From Cydia pomonella (taxonomy: Eukaryota; Arthropoda; Insecta; Lepidoptera; Tortricidae): a DNA stretch of 64,000 bases. The notes below the pieces were generated by a model. The model did not search any database. It had not been told where the DNA came from and was given only the letters and a program-made list of their open reading frames with translations. Location: NCBI RefSeq assembly GCF_033807575.1, contig NC_084715.1, forward strand, positions 13,255,349 through 13,319,348, read 5' to 3'. Numbering within the stretch: the stretch's first letter is position 1; the number at the start of each line of letters is the position of its first letter. Below, one piece after another: positions 1 through 13,215 of the stretch. A program made the position numbers and the translations under genes.

Positions 1-2034
1 GAATAGTGCAAGTATAGTATCACATTCAGAAGGAAACCGCCGTACGGAAGCCGTAATTTCGGGTATCTTATAACATAACACTCATGGCAACAGAACTCCA
101 GAAACGAACCACGTTTACATAATGCGTAGAAAGGTGCTCATCTAATTTCCCTCACGTAATCTTAAACTTGCAACCGTCCCTCTGACCTTCACGAACACCA
201 CAACAACAGTATTTTAGTCGCAAGAATGATGCATAACTTGAAAAAATTTTAAGCAGTAGGACACTCTTTATGAAGATAGTTTCGCTGCGGTTCCGAGTGC
301 TTCGAGCATTGAGCTCACAGATTACTTTCCAAAATATAAAGACCATAATTATTTTATTCTGGTCGGATTAGACCTCGTCGCCTGGGCACAGATAAACTAG
401 TGAGGTGTGGCTTTTAGGTGGCTAAAAGTGAGGAACGGTAAGGCTAGGGCTACGGGCGCTTCCTTCTAGTAAAGTGTGACAGAACGACCTTTTATTTTAG
501 CTGTATTTAAAACCTGCAACGTATAAATAAAAACATCAACAAAAAATAACTTTTGGAAAAAACATGAGCTGCTGTGCTTACAAAATGTTGTAAATGATTA
601 TTGAAAGGTATGGATTTCAGCGTTGATTATACGTGTGTTACGGCTAATGTTTTGTAGTCGTGGCTTGTGGCGTTTTTCCGTATACATCTAGAACTATCCA
701 ACACTGGAAGGATAATGTCATAAGTGATGATGCAACACCTAACATTACCCAGCCAATATTGGGTGGACCTATTTGTGTACCGGTAAACGCCGGATACAGA
801 TTAAAATTGTTTAATTTTTCGTACTTTATCCTAAAGGCTCGGGTAATATGGTAATATAGATATACCAGGGTAAACTTGAGTTTAATTAACCTTCTAACAT
901 TACCCGTAACACGTAAAAGTAGAAGTATAAAAGCGCCGGTTTGGTGGTGATGACAGTAGCGAGTCTATGGGAGGTGGTCTGTAATTGAGCTTGAGTATTT
1001 TTGAGCAGTTGGTACTATTAACCAGCAAAAGTTGAGCCTGTGCAAAGCACGGCGCTAACGACACCTTATTGTGGGAAACTTTGCGGAACTTTCCACACAC
1101 ACCAATTGCTGGGGTAATGCTATGCGGATAAAGCTGAGTAGTTTCCCGAGAAATGGATATATAACTAAATGCCTACATTTTATTTATTTAATACAAATAT
1201 ATTATTAGTTTTGGTAGATACATATGCGCCTGGTAACACAGTCTGAGTAAGCACCTGCTTAAATCACTGAAATGTATAAAGCGATTTTAGAGTTGCTCAG
1301 TATGACATACATATTCTTTCAGAGAATGGCTAAACATAACAAAATCAACTTGTGTACATAAACGGCGTACTCGTATCAACACAGTGGATAAGCTTGTAGA
1401 CGTTGTATCAAGCGTCTATCTAAAGTAAGCAAACATTAGAACATCTTATGAGGCATACGATGAATTGCCAGGAAACGCTGATCCTCTCAAGTGAGAGAAT
1501 ATTGCACGAAGCTCTATACAACCTGGGAAACTATTCCAATCGCCTGACGAATACTGGCGAGCCGAAAACACCTGAGTAAATCAATGTTCAGGATGCTCTG
1601 AAGAAACCTCAACATTATTAACCACACGTTCCTAAGACCAACGGAAGAAAATGATTTATATATTTGTTTTAAATTAAGATGAGGTTTTTATGTCACATTA
1701 ATGTTTATTAATAATTTATGACTAAACTAGACCACATAGTGACAAATCACAATGAGAGAGACGTAGTTTTTTGTGATGCTTGTGGATAGATATTTTTTTA
1801 ACGATCGTTGAATAAATGCCGAACCTAGTAAACAATACATATCTTTATTCCGTCTCTAAATATGATTGATTTGATTTTTTATACTCAGATGAAGAAAATA
1901 GTAGGTAGAAAAATGCGGCAAATTTGAAGAAATCTAGCCAAAAGACGTTATCCCTTATAAATTTGTAATCCCGCGCCTTTTTCCTACTGGCAAATTGGTT
2001 TTCCAGGTAACAAACCCGCTGTGTTGCTACAGAA

Positions 2035-2314
2035 CACCCTGTAAGTGTTCTTCAAATAGGTACGCATACTTTCTAGATCACGATATCATAGTTACACTGG
2101 TTTTGTTTTCTTCAAATAACTTACACTCGGGGAGCCATGGGTACGGGGTACACACGCGGGCTTCAGTTAATTTACACCCTGTAAGAGTTCTTCAAATAGG
2201 TACGCATACTTTCTAGATCACGATATCATAGTTACACTGGTTTTGTTTTCTTCAAATAACTTGCACTCGGGGAGCCATGGGTACGGGGTACACACGCGGG
2301 CTTCAGTTAATTTA
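2035..2314. repeat. 140-bp tandem duplication, two copies
   Basis: Units 2035-2174 and 2175-2314 begin CACCCTGTAAG and end TTAATTTAC. They differ at only about two positions (GTGTTC/GAGTTC and TTACAC/TTGCAC), so the duplication is young. No terminal repeats and no known family. Confidence 0.9.
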
Positions 2315-2715
2315 CCGCGATACTGCGTCGTATATGTCGTCTAACGATATCACCGCCGCTTAAGGAGCTCAGACATCTTAAAACTGTTTAGTTTAGGAAC
2401 ATGATGTATATTAACAATCATGTTAGGCAGGGAGACCAGTTACCAGGAGACATGTTATGAGGTTTTGCCAAAGACTTGGTTGAAATATTATCATCGCGGA
2501 ACTTACGTCTTCTGGTTTTATAAAATATATGATGATGATGATGATAATATAATCCTGTTATCACATAGGGCTCGCAGAAGAATTTTCCATTTAGCGCGAT
2601 CCAAAAAAAATATTAAAGAGGCATTTACTTAAATAATTTGAATCATCTGCCAGATCTAAGTTGAAACCTCAACCAGCGTCACTACAACGGAGCCTCGGCC
2701 CCTTTAAAAGGTTTA

Positions 2716-2732
2716 CTAACCTAACCTAACCT
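2716..2732. repeat. Interstitial telomere-like CCTAA run
   Basis: Three consecutive CCTAA-type units (insect telomere repeat is TTAGG/CCTAA). Too short to be a telomere; probably a repair footprint or chance. Confidence 0.4.
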
Positions 2733-3329
2733 GAACAACCGAAAACATAATGTTATTTTTCGCGGCAGCTTGGTCTGTATAGTCCGCTTCGACGTAAACC
2801 GTTTAAAGAACAGCGGCTGCTCCCGGCAAGCGTGATCAGACTCGTTGAGCACTATCTCCCCTATCTATTATCTCCAGACTTGATGGCTGTTGATGTTTAT
2901 CCGTAAACAATGTTGTAATTAATGTTTACTTTCAATTTTGTTAAGGTTTTAGGAATAGTGACACTAAATAAATAAAAGTAGAATTTGGATTTAAACTACA
3001 TTCGAACTTCGACGCCTTTTTTCAAAAGAACAATGTTTTAATTTTTTTTTTTAGCTGGCGGCGTAAATTATACGCGATTATTTATTTACGCGACGACCTA
3101 TTGCCTGGGCTAGACTTGCAGACGTCGGTACTCGTATTTACTTAATGTGTAACTGTAATGCCGATTGCATATTTGAATTTCACCCGACCTTAATTTAATT
3201 CAGTAAATAACTCCTTGTTGCCATTGATTTTCTCATGAAACGATTTTCTTCTAAATGTAACTAAAGTAACTACAGTATTTCGTGTTTTCATGACGCTCGT
3301 TTGAAACCTTTATTTTTGGAGGCACTAGA

Positions 3330-3490
3330 GCAGACAAATCTCGTGATGGTAAGCGATTACCGTTACCCATGGACACTCGCAACACCAGAGGGATGGGCGT
3401 TGACGGCTGTTATGATGAGAGTACGCTCTTTTCTTGTTTTAAAGGTTGTATCGGTCCGGGAATACCGCTGTCGACAGTTCATTCCACGGT
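3330..3490. mobile_element. Lepidoptera-type interspersed repeat fragment
   Basis: Contains GTGATGGTAAGCGATTACC, CCATGGACACTCGCAAC and GTATCGGTCCGGGAATACC, sequence I recognise as a very common lepidopteran repeat. The 125-residue ORF over it is not a gene. The parent element class is uncertain (probably LINE-derived). Confidence 0.55.
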
Positions 3491-4269
3491 TTATCTCTGT
3501 GTGTGGGGTGTCTGTGTGTGTTGAGTTCATAGGTGCATTTACACTAAATATCCATAAACGCAAACAAAGGCTAGAAAACTTACTTAAAAATAGTCTTGAT
3601 TTTAATTTTTATATGTTAACTATGGAAACCAGAGAACATGATAGTATATATTTAAATGAAGTCCGAGTACTGCATTAGATATTTTAATTGTTACATTCGA
3701 ATAAGTGGATAAGTTGACTGATTGACACGATTTCCTTGTAGGGTCTTTCTGTATGTAACGTATTTATACTAGTAGTTCGCCCCGAAGTATTAAATTGAAA
3801 ATGGCATAAAGGGAAAAAAAACGAAGACGGCGCCTTACAATTTTTTTGGAATTTAGGTGACACGTTTCTCGAATACGGCGCACGTATCATGAGAAATAAC
3901 TATGAAAATCTATTGTTTTAATATGAGAATAGAACAAGAGCATAATAATTTTCGTTTTCGCTGCGTATTTACTTCACAATCAGCTAAATACATTTTCATA
4001 AAAGTCTTCATTTTACAACGACCGGTCATTTTCGGCAACTTTCGGTTGGTTTCGGTGGTTTCGTTACACATCTACAAAGTTTAAGTAGTCCAAATTATGT
4101 TCATCATGTTGGTATGCTGTTTTATCCGTGGTTTTTTACTCGAAGTAAAATTAAATATCAAAAGTGCTGTCATCCTTAGTCTATGACCAAACAGCCAAAT
4201 TTTTTGACGTTATTTCAAGTAACCTATCTTTGTTATTTAATTATTAAATAAAAAAATTAAAGTAACATA

Positions 4270-4635
4270 AAGTATGGTGTTGGCGCAAGATATTGGGGAT
4301 TTCTTGGACGGCGCGCCGGACTAATGCGTCAATCCTGACGGAATTAAAAATCCAGTGCCGGGTGTCATCCATTTGTCTCCAGCGGTTTACTTTGGACACG
4401 TAGCCAGACGGGAGTCGGACAATTTCGAAAAGCGCATTATGTTTGGCATGGTGGATGGAGAACGGGGTAGTGGATATCCACCAACCTGCTGGGTGGACAT
4501 TGTAAATAAGGCCTGCCAGGGATCTACATAGGCGCCTATTATTAGGAAGGCGGAAAATCGTGCAGAATGGAGAGCCTTGGTGCACAAAATAACGATCTCA
4601 TGTGGCCGCGACCCTGCCATGAGGAAATGAGGAAG
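4270..4635 (+). mobile_element. LINE fragment, C-terminal part of ORF2
   Basis: The plus strand reads AVYFGHVARRESDNFEKRIM, GERGSGYPPTCWVDIV and AENRAEWRALVHK, with internal stops. This matches the tail of endonuclease/reverse-transcriptase polyproteins of lepidopteran non-LTR elements (GHV.RR ... RG..P..W.D ... AEDR..WR..V). It is degenerate, and the longer minus-strand ORF opposite is a shadow. Confidence 0.7.
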
Positions 4636-5274
4636 AAGAAAGTATGTTTGTCAAGCTGGTATGCAATTTTATCTAGTGTTGGTAGGAAGTTTGATTGCCC
4701 AGTCGGCGTGATAGCAAGCAGAGATGCTGTCCGGCAAAGTTATTTATTCTATATATCGAACTTGTGAAAAACTATATCCGTCCTTTTCAGAATCATAGAG
4801 TGAATGTGAGTTAGGAGAGAAATAAAGCTACCTACTCGCTAGAGGTGGTCGAGGCAGGGCTGTTGACCACACGTACTGAGCACATCGGCATAACAACCAG
4901 CATAAACGTGGTCTTGTTTACTCATACTTTTTAAGGACCTGGAGATCAAGTAATACTAGTGATTAGCTCAGAGTTGCGGTAGAGTATTTTGTGATTGGGG
5001 TTGCAGTGGCCGCGGGCTGTCGGTAATGAGTCCCACACAGGATTCCAATTGTTTATCGAACGTAGGAGACAACAATTTGGTGAACCATTAATAATCTACG
5101 ATTCGTAAAAAAATATATGTATTTTCATTTGATATTTTGGTAAATAATATATAATAAATATTTTTAAATAGTTGGTAGGTTCTTAGAAATAAAAACGACA
5201 CGGAATGTAGTAAAGAGGGATCTATCTGCAATCAGTATGTATAGAAAAAAAAACATAATTAACAATATATATCG

Positions 5275-5323
5275 CCTAGCATGACTTGCGTTGTCGCGCG
5301 TGTCAAGCGCGCGTTATGCTAGG
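5275..5323. repeat. GC-rich hairpin
   Basis: Ends CCTAGCAT and ATGCTAGG are inverted, and an inner CGCGCG/GCGCGCG pair encloses a short loop. No family recognised. Confidence 0.45.
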
Positions 5324-5735
5324 AGATCAGACATTTCCTCACCATACTTTCCTATTTTTAGGCAGCCCAAATGCAATAAGTGCAAGCTCTAATTAAATTC
5401 CAAGATCCCAGGGTCCATAATATTTTTTTAGAGCTTTAAAGCGTCTAGTAAAAGTTAGTACCGACGGAAATTGTCTGGCAATATTGATTATTAATAATTT
5501 GTAAGTATATATTCTAATACATACATAAATATCAGCATTGATAGTTGAAGAAAAGCTAGTACTATTTTTACCTGCCTTCAGCACCTGGTAAGGGAAAAAT
5601 TGCTGCCAGGTCAAGTTAGCAGGTAACCGTACACTCAAAGTAGTGAAACTACTTAATCCCAGACATTTTATTTCTTAGTAAATAAGTAATGTGTTGGGGG
5701 CTCTGGGATCTTGCTCTATTACTACACATAAATAC

Positions 5736-5994
5736 GGCCCGATTCGAAGAATGATTAAGACACGTTTAAGATCTTTAAAATATCGATAACTAACCGAGAT
5801 GTCAAAATTGACGTTTATTTCGATTCCGCTGAGATCCCAGCAAGATCTATTCACGATATTTCTAACGTCAAAGTGACATTGGTTGCCAGAATCGAGCAGC
5901 TTCTGTCAATTTTACGACATACAAACGATATCAAACTGAGACCTTATCTAAACCAGAACTTATTGTTATCGTATCTCATTTTTTGAATCGGGCC
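5736..5994. mobile_element. GGCCCGATTC inverted-repeat element, copy 1
   Basis: Starts GGCCCGATTCGAAGAATGA and ends ...TTGAATCGGGCC, with a conserved core (CGATTCCGCTGAGATC, ACGACATACAAACGATATC). Non-autonomous element with no coding capacity. Three other near-full copies lie in the window. Confidence 0.85.
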
Positions 5995-6354
5995 CATAGT
6001 TACCTAGAGATCTCGCCGCATACTTATGGTACACTGGTTCTTCTTAAGGCTTAACTCACCTGCAATAGGAATATAGAGTCAGCTAATCATCTACTGCGAC
6101 TTGCTTGCAAGTTGGCTGGCTTATTAAGGTTGTAAATAGCTTTTTACACTTTTTGTTAGGAATTGACAATAAGAAGGAAATATAGTATCAGTCTGATTCA
6201 GTAAAAAATAATAGTATTTGCTTTACAAGACCCAAGCAAGCGAAAGATTCCAAAATTGAACCACGAGCGTAGCGAGTGATTCGAAAAGTGGAATCTTGAG
6301 GGTTTCAAGGCACGAGGGTTAAACATAATTTGCCCTCGAGTGAAACACGAAATT

Positions 6355-6584
6355 TTTCACCACACCACCCCGAGAAAAATATTAACTGTAACATATCAAA
6401 CAAAATCAATTCAAATCAAATCCAAATCAACATCATTTAAAAGTCAATTCTACCACCCAACACAAGGAAACAACTCAAAATTTGTATCAGTTTAGTTTGT
6501 CCCACATGTGGATAAAATGCAACTTTCTGATCAGTTATTTAACAATCAAGAGAGCCTTTATCAGATGGTGTGGTGAAAAATATT
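6355..6584. mobile_element. Inverted-repeat element with CACCACACCACC end
   Basis: The left end reads TTTTTCACCACACCACC and the right end GGTGTGGTGAAAAATA. A related left end occurs at 21685. The sequence just before it (6236-6354) may belong to the same composite repeat. Confidence 0.5.
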
Positions 6585-6702
6585 ATAAACATGTATAGCG
6601 TACACCAACATAAGCAAAGACAGGCCTGAAGGACGGCCGCCATAGGAGTAATTTGACTTAAATTAGAATATTAAACGTTAGATAGATGATGGTTTTTGTA
6701 CT

Positions 6703-6752
6703 ATATCCTAAAAAATACGCAATCTGTAGAAATTGTGTATTTTTTGGGATAT
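6703..6752. repeat. 21-bp stem hairpin
   Basis: Arms 6703-6723 (ATATCCTAAAAAATACG...) and 6732-6752 pair at 19 of 21 positions; the other two can be G-U in RNA. Loop of 8 nt. Confidence 0.6.
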
Positions 6753-7405
6753 TTAGGATATTTTAGCATTATAGTATCTTTTCCTTACTAGATTGGGTTT
6801 TGATTCTACATTTTCACAAAGACGGGTATATATGATAATTATTTTAAAGGTATTTGTCCAGAGCTTAGGCAAGATATAATAAGATAAATAAAACTTACAT
6901 GATGTGAGACAAAACCAGATACCGTACCTGCCGCGCTGCAGTTTGTGGGTCTGGAAGGTTCCCAGTCCTGTTACGGCCTATCACGGAGATATAACTGCAA
7001 CTATCACAACACTGTCCACACACATCTTGTTGTATCCTTACAATTACTGCGTATCTGCGCTCCTAGCGCTTTTCGTAACTCATAGTAGCTATACTCCGTA
7101 GAGAATATCCCTGACGACAATAAATTATGATAAATATGATTTGTTTTTAAATGTACTCAGATTTTTAAGGAAAATTATTCACTTAGAAATCAGTGCCGAA
7201 AATGAGTGGTTGATGACTCAAATGGTTCATTTCCGAAATGTTCTTAGGCACCTAAATTAACTATATGAAATTTCATATGCATTGAAAATGGCATACGTCA
7301 TTTTATACATCATTTATGAGTACGAAAGTATGAATTTTCTTGATTACTTTTAATTTTTAATAAAACAGCAAGCAGGTATAATAAAAAAAAAGTCCTTTTA
7401 CTATT

Positions 7406-7451
7406 ATATGTGACGTTTTCTCAACAAATTCTCTTGGAGAACGTCACATAT
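7406..7451. repeat. Inverted repeat around ATATGTGACGTT
   Basis: ATATGTGACGTTTTCTC is mirrored by GAGAACGTCACATAT with a 14-nt spacer and one extra base in the left arm. Confidence 0.6.
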
Positions 7452-8700
7452 GCCCTACCTTATCTGTGTGGATACCATAGATTTAATATTAGTTATAATA
7501 ACAGTTTCTTGGTGCATGCACGGCATGCGCCCAATGAGTGACACCATAGAGTAACATAAATTACCGAGTGACACCTTTCAAACTAATGAAATGAGAAACG
7601 AATGCTGATTTCTCGTTGATTGTAAGTGTCGGTCTTATTACAAAATTAGTTAATTATAAAAAAAACTTACTTGAGGTGGCTTTTGTTCACTCTTATTATT
7701 ACAAAATATAGTATTTTTTAGACTTGTTATTGTTATGTTACCTGTGTATGCTTAGTTTAGTGCAAGGTCCGGCTTTATTAAACAACATTGAAGACTTGAC
7801 GTAAAGGTACATTTTCTATTTATTTCTACATTTGGTTTGGTATACCCCACCAATACCCCATCGCCAAGTAAGAACCATTTGTTTCCAACATCCTGGTTAG
7901 GTTCTAAATATATTTTTTAAACTTTAGTACTTATACTTAAATCAAAGAAATCATGCCACAGACAATGTGGTGAGCTAGAGACACAGCAAGTGCTTGTAAG
8001 TATATTTCTCGTGTATTTTTCTTGTGTTTGAGCAGAGAACGGAAAGTTTTTTTTTCGTTCACTGTGTTTGAGATACAATGAACAGTCAGCGTCAAATAGA
8101 TAGTAACGACTAAAGTGGTCAAATATATCGTAACACAAATACACCGTACCATAGCATAGAAATAATAAGGACGTGTACTGATATATTTGGTCACTTTGTG
8201 ACTAAATAATGATGGCATTATTTACTTAAATTGATGTTGACTGAACTGAACACCGCTTAGCTTATAATTATATACCAATGTTAAAAAAAATTGTAAGCTT
8301 AGGGTACCTAGTAGTTTTTTTTTACGATTAGCTCTTGAGATGTAAACCTAAAAATCGGCACGCTTGATTGTTGTTCTTTCGAGGATTATTGCGTATTGGG
8401 ATTTAACATATTTGACAAGTATCTACCTACATTTCCAACGTAATTGTTCTTTGATTAGAAGCATTTTTACCGTACCTGGTCGTGCATATTAAACAAAACT
8501 AGTAATGTTATTTCTTACTAAACATGTTCACGATGTTATCGTTTCAACACAAAAGTCGGCCAAGCTCATGGCTGTTAAATGATGAAGCCAGTGCAGTTCC
8601 ATCCTAGAGAGGCACAGCAACATAAAGTGCACTGGTTTACTTACATTGCAGCTGATAGCTACCTAATTCATGACTTTGTCTTATACTTGTATTCAAGGTT

Positions 8701-8790
8701 TTTAGGGTTCCGTACCAAAAAGGTACAAAAGGAACCTTTATGGTGCGACTCTGTCCATCCGTCCGTCTGTCTGTCTCAACGTTAAATATT
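8701..8790. mobile_element. Fragment of the GGGTTCCGTA repeat family
   Basis: Begins TTTAGGGTTCCGTACC and ends in CCGTCCGTCTGTCTGTCT. It matches the end of longer copies at 30431, 47057 and 52018. Common lepidopteran interspersed repeat. Confidence 0.65.
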
Positions 8791-10770
8791 TCCAGAAACA
8801 ATTAAGCTATCGATTTGAAATTTGGAATAGTCATGAACAACGCTTACCCAGACAGATTGAAATTATTTTTTTTATTAACCGTGGAAAATGCCCAATGTGA
8901 ATAGGGGGCAAAATTTCAAAGTCACTGACTATTTATTTTTAAATAAAGGCGGAAAATTAAAAAAAAAAATTATAAGAAACACTTTATAATTAACCAATGA
9001 CAGAACTAATAATATTAGCTATATATTATATTATATACCTATCGCTAGGTATTTTTAGCAATGGATGATATATTTTCTATGGAAATGAAAAGGTAATAAT
9101 ATGTGAATACCCGTACGAGTAGGTAGCGAAAAGCGAAATTACAGACTTAGCGCCCGCCTGCCGGTTTGCTGACAGTGGATGCGTTTACCGATCGTAATGA
9201 ATCTATCAATGACAGGTATTCAATAATAATATCTATGAACCATTTTTAGAAAAGAAAAGCACAAGAGTATGACTCTGCTGGAATCGCAATTGCAGGCTTC
9301 GTGTTAAACGGACGGCTTTGGGAGTAAACTTTACTCTCGCACCTGCAATCGCAAGTATTCCTTACCGCGACAATAATTATACCTCCTCTGATTATCAGTA
9401 GGTATTAAACACTTAATCATTTTGTACATAATTCGTTAGTTATTAGGCTCTAAATTATATTAATTTGCAATAATACTTACACGCCTTCCTATGTTGAATG
9501 TCTATGGAGTTTAATACACTGTCACCGATCTATGTATATACGCACCTATACCTACCTCGTTTATTTTTATAGTGTTGTATTTCAGTTAAATGCTTAATAA
9601 AGATCGTACCTTCATTACCTCTTAAATTAATATTTTTTCAACAGAACTCTCGAAAAAAGATTTTGTTCAGTAGGCCCGGATACAACGCAAGCATACTCAG
9701 TAACCGTCCGTCGACTAGTCCGATAAATAATTGAACAGAATAACTTTCGTACACTCGTGTCTCATATTTCCGAGATGAAAACTAAATCGTGCTCACAGCA
9801 TTTCCACTCCTGTTTAGACCGCAAACAGGATAGTTTTGCTTGCCGTTCACAATGTATGTGTTTGAAATGCTAACCGATAAGTAATTGGATATAAATATTT
9901 CAGTCAGTTTAAAGGACGGAAGGAGGATGACTCGTTTGGGAACGCTCTGAATACAAAAGTACCTACTTATACGGATTTGGATCATACATTTTAAAACTTG
10001 TCCAATTCAAATGAGTTTATGCATTCAGTGTGCATCCTCTGAAAAAGATTTTAGAATGAGTTTCTTCTCCTTTCCAAATAATCTGCATGAGCTGCACACC
10101 CTTTCTCGCAGTCTTTACCCGTATATTTTTTCATATTTCCCCCACCAAAATCATCCTAAATTCTAAGGTGACACACCACGTGTTGCAAAATATTTGACGC
10201 TAATTTCTTTGATGCTGACGCTACGTAGATTACTAACACATTCGACGCGGCAGCGCCAAACCCAAACTTACCGCTAGTGCTTTATGAGTATCCCGTATGA
10301 GGAATGCCTGTTTTGCGTCACGACCTACATTTTCCCGTACCATGTCCTGATTTTAAAGGTCCCTGAAGTCCTGGAATATTGTCGCTTTGAAATAAAAATC
10401 ATTCTGATCAATAAACTATCTATTTTATATCTTGTGTACATCTCCTCATTTTACATCTTTGTGTAAAACTTCAAAAGTTATAGACGTTTTCCAAAACCCT
10501 TAATTTTACAGAAATACCCTTGCTGTACAGGGCACATATGATACTAGTGATGGGATAATGAGAATTCGATCAGTTGTTTTTTTAATCGGTAAAACATTTA
10601 TTATCATCATCGTGCTTGTAATTAAACATAACAAATACGATTTAACAAGATAAAATCAACAATATAGGTCTTTTAAAATTAGGTAAATTATCAATATATG
10701 TAGCTGTCGTGGACTTGATTTGTAGAATTAATAAAATCTCTGGTTACAGTCAAATAGCTGTGGCCTAGGA

Positions 10771-11034
10771 AGCGCTGGTGGCCTAGCGGTAAGAGCGTGC
10801 GACTTGCAATCCAGAGGTCGCGGGTGCAAACTCGGCTCGTACCAATGAGTTTTTCGGAACTTATGTACGAAACATCATTTGATATTTACCAGTCGCTTTT
10901 CGGTGAAGAAAAACATCGTGAGGAAACGGGACTAATCCCACCCAGGCCTTGTTTACCCTCTGAGTTGGAAGGTCAGATGGCATTCACTTTCGGAAAAACT
11001 AGCGCCTACGCCAAATCTTGGGATTAGTTATCTA
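10771..11034 (+). mobile_element. tRNA-derived SINE
   Basis: An A box (TGGCCTAGCGG, 10779-10789) matches the Pol III consensus and a degenerate B box (GGTGCAAACTC, 10823-10833) follows at tRNA-like spacing. The body includes CATCGTGAGGAAAC. It does not fold as a full tRNA, so I call a SINE; the 76-residue ORF across it is not a gene. Confidence 0.75.
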
Positions 11035-11048
11035 GCGGACAAAATGCC

Positions 11049-11165
11049 GGCACTCTAGTTTTTACGAAAGCGACTGCTATCTGATCTTCCAACCCAGAGG
11101 GTAAACTAGGCCTTATTGGGATTAGTCTGGTTTCCTCACGATGTTTTCTTTCACTGAAAAGCGAC
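11049..11165 (-). mobile_element. SINE body in inverted orientation
   Basis: The reverse complement of this stretch matches the body of the neighbouring SINE (GTCGCTTTTC ... GTGAGGAAAC ... ACTAATCCCA). Together they make a head-to-head inverted pair with a spacer of about 45 nt. Confidence 0.75.
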
Positions 11166-12161
11166 ACATTACAACAAATTAATCACAATAAAATCAATAA
11201 AAACAAAATCAGAATGATAAAAATATACCTTTAGTAATTGTTTAGTCATAAAATAATTCATTACCGTCAGATCATTACCAATGGAAAAATCATTTAAACA
11301 TCATAATCATGAATAAAATCCGTCTCCTAACTGACACCAGTATGCAATTAAAACATCATGAAATGCTAACATGGGTATAAGGGAGGTCGCATACGGTGAA
11401 TTTTAAAGAAAGCACAAGCAGAAGTAATTTCGTACATTGACCCGCCTATTCTTATGTCTATCGCACGCGCATAATTATATTCCTGTCCCGCTCACACAGT
11501 GTCATTGTTCGCCGGCGTCATGGGCAGGACAGCAGTACCTATAACTACGTACGTACGATAGAAATAGTAAAAGGCGGGTCAATGTATGGAACTCCTCATG
11601 CTAAGCGTCCATTCTTTAGCAGCCATGCAGTCGCGCGTTTCGTGCACGTACGACTGAATTGTTACTGCATCATGGCTGTATCGATGCTGAATTGCGTCTG
11701 TATCGATGCTGTATCATGACTGTACCGATGCTGTATCGTGATAGTAGCAATGCATATTCGTGTTTATGTGTGCGAGGGTATGACCGGCGATATCACCGCG
11801 ACTGAATTCCAAGAATATAATGTGATACTCGTACTAATCTAGCATGGATCTGACATCATTCCCATATGAGATGGCTCCAATCTTCAACCAAAAATGTCAC
11901 TTAGACACTGACAGATCAGTATCATATCAGTATCATATTGGAATGAGATTTAATAACTAATTAAAACTCGAATTGGCCTGTGTATCGTGGCAATCGTGCA
12001 ACTGCATCGCTACTGAATCACTGCAAAAAATCCGTATGCTACCTCTTTAACACATTGAATGCCAGAAACCTGCTCGGTGGGTGCTCAGTTCGTAGTCACT
12101 TTCCTCTACAAAGCGGGAAAACGCTAGAATCGGCTACGCGGGTAGCGCTACGAAAACGTTC

Positions 12162-12259
12162 GGCCCTATTCGAATTTTAAGATATGATTAATCGGATATT
12201 TCGGACATATCCGATTCATATCGTATCGTATTTGACGTATCTTAAAGTTTGAATCGGGC
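12162..12259. mobile_element. Short GGCCC..TTCGAA inverted-repeat element
   Basis: Ends GGCCCTATTCGAATTTTAAG and CTTAAAGTTTGAATCGGGC are inverted; the middle holds a second palindrome (AATCGGATAT/ATATCCGATT). The ends resemble the GGCCCGATTC family but the core differs. Confidence 0.6.
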
Positions 12260-12808
12260 AGGTTGGCAGCATGTTGGCAGTGAATGCGTCAAGATTTACT
12301 AAGTGGCTAGAAGCTACGAGTTACTTAAAAACCGTACCCAATACGTTTTTAATCCTCTCACAGGCCAATTTGAACGTACACTGATATCAGAATGAAATGA
12401 ACTGATAAAATTAATGGAATACGATTCTTATTAAAGCCCGCCCCAATTTGATCAAATAATACATCCTGAAAAAGCATCAAAGAGTAGAATTCTTAAACGA
12501 CATTATGGTGGCTCCAGCCGAATCATGATATAACCATCCATTGTATTCTCATACTTTGTTGTAGATCGGAAAAAAAACTTATTCCTTTGAACACGATTTC
12601 AATAAGCCGCTTTCATTATTTGTAGGTTTCAGTGAACCATTTAAATTTACCCCATTATAGAGCACAGTAAGATATTATTTATTAAGGAAGGAACGTCATC
12701 TTTTTTTTCTTAAGCTGAATTTCAAGACTATGAGGCTTGAATTTTGGATTTTATATAATCTGTTCCGTTTAAGGGTTAAGTAATATGAGAATCCATCTAT
12801 AGAAGGTT

Positions 12809-12879
12809 CTACATATTTCCAATATCATACTTTCCAATAGTTACCTTCTACATACTTCCAATATCATACTTTCCAATAA
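12809..12879. repeat. Short tandem duplication, unit about 39 bp
   Basis: CCAATATCATACTTTCCAAT occurs twice in tandem, each preceded by a TTCTACATA-type sequence. Confidence 0.7.
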
Positions 12880-13119
12880 GAAAACCTGTCTATGGCATTT
12901 ATGACTGTATGAGAGACTCTAAGAGAAATAGATCTCATATATCTCTGCAGCTGATTGTGAGTTAGCAAATTGACTTCATCTTCTTCATCTTTGATTCGGT
13001 CAAGTTATATTCTAATGTACTTATGGGGAAGACAAACAAATTATATCCAGCTTGAAGCGAATGTAGTATGTTACCTTTGGGTATAGTATTTTACGCACAC
13101 TAACGTCCCCTCTACGGCT

Positions 13120-13215
13120 TTCAATTCGAATATTCGAATTTGTCGAATATTCGACCTGTTTTGATATTCGAATATTCGGCTGCAAAATTTTCGAATATTC
13201 GAATATTTTTTATTA
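13120..13215. repeat. Cluster of TCGAATATTCGA palindromes
   Basis: At least five overlapping TTCGAATATTCG-type motifs within 96 bp. A single further copy (GTCGAATATTCGAATAC) is at about 14617, beyond the LINE fragment. Confidence 0.6.

Noticed and set aside
3301..3678. 125-residue plus-strand ORF as a gene
   Set aside because: Its core is a known common lepidopteran repeat and it lacks any protein motif.
10771..10845. tRNA gene
   Set aside because: It has an A box and partial B box but no full cloverleaf or acceptor stem; a SINE explains it better.
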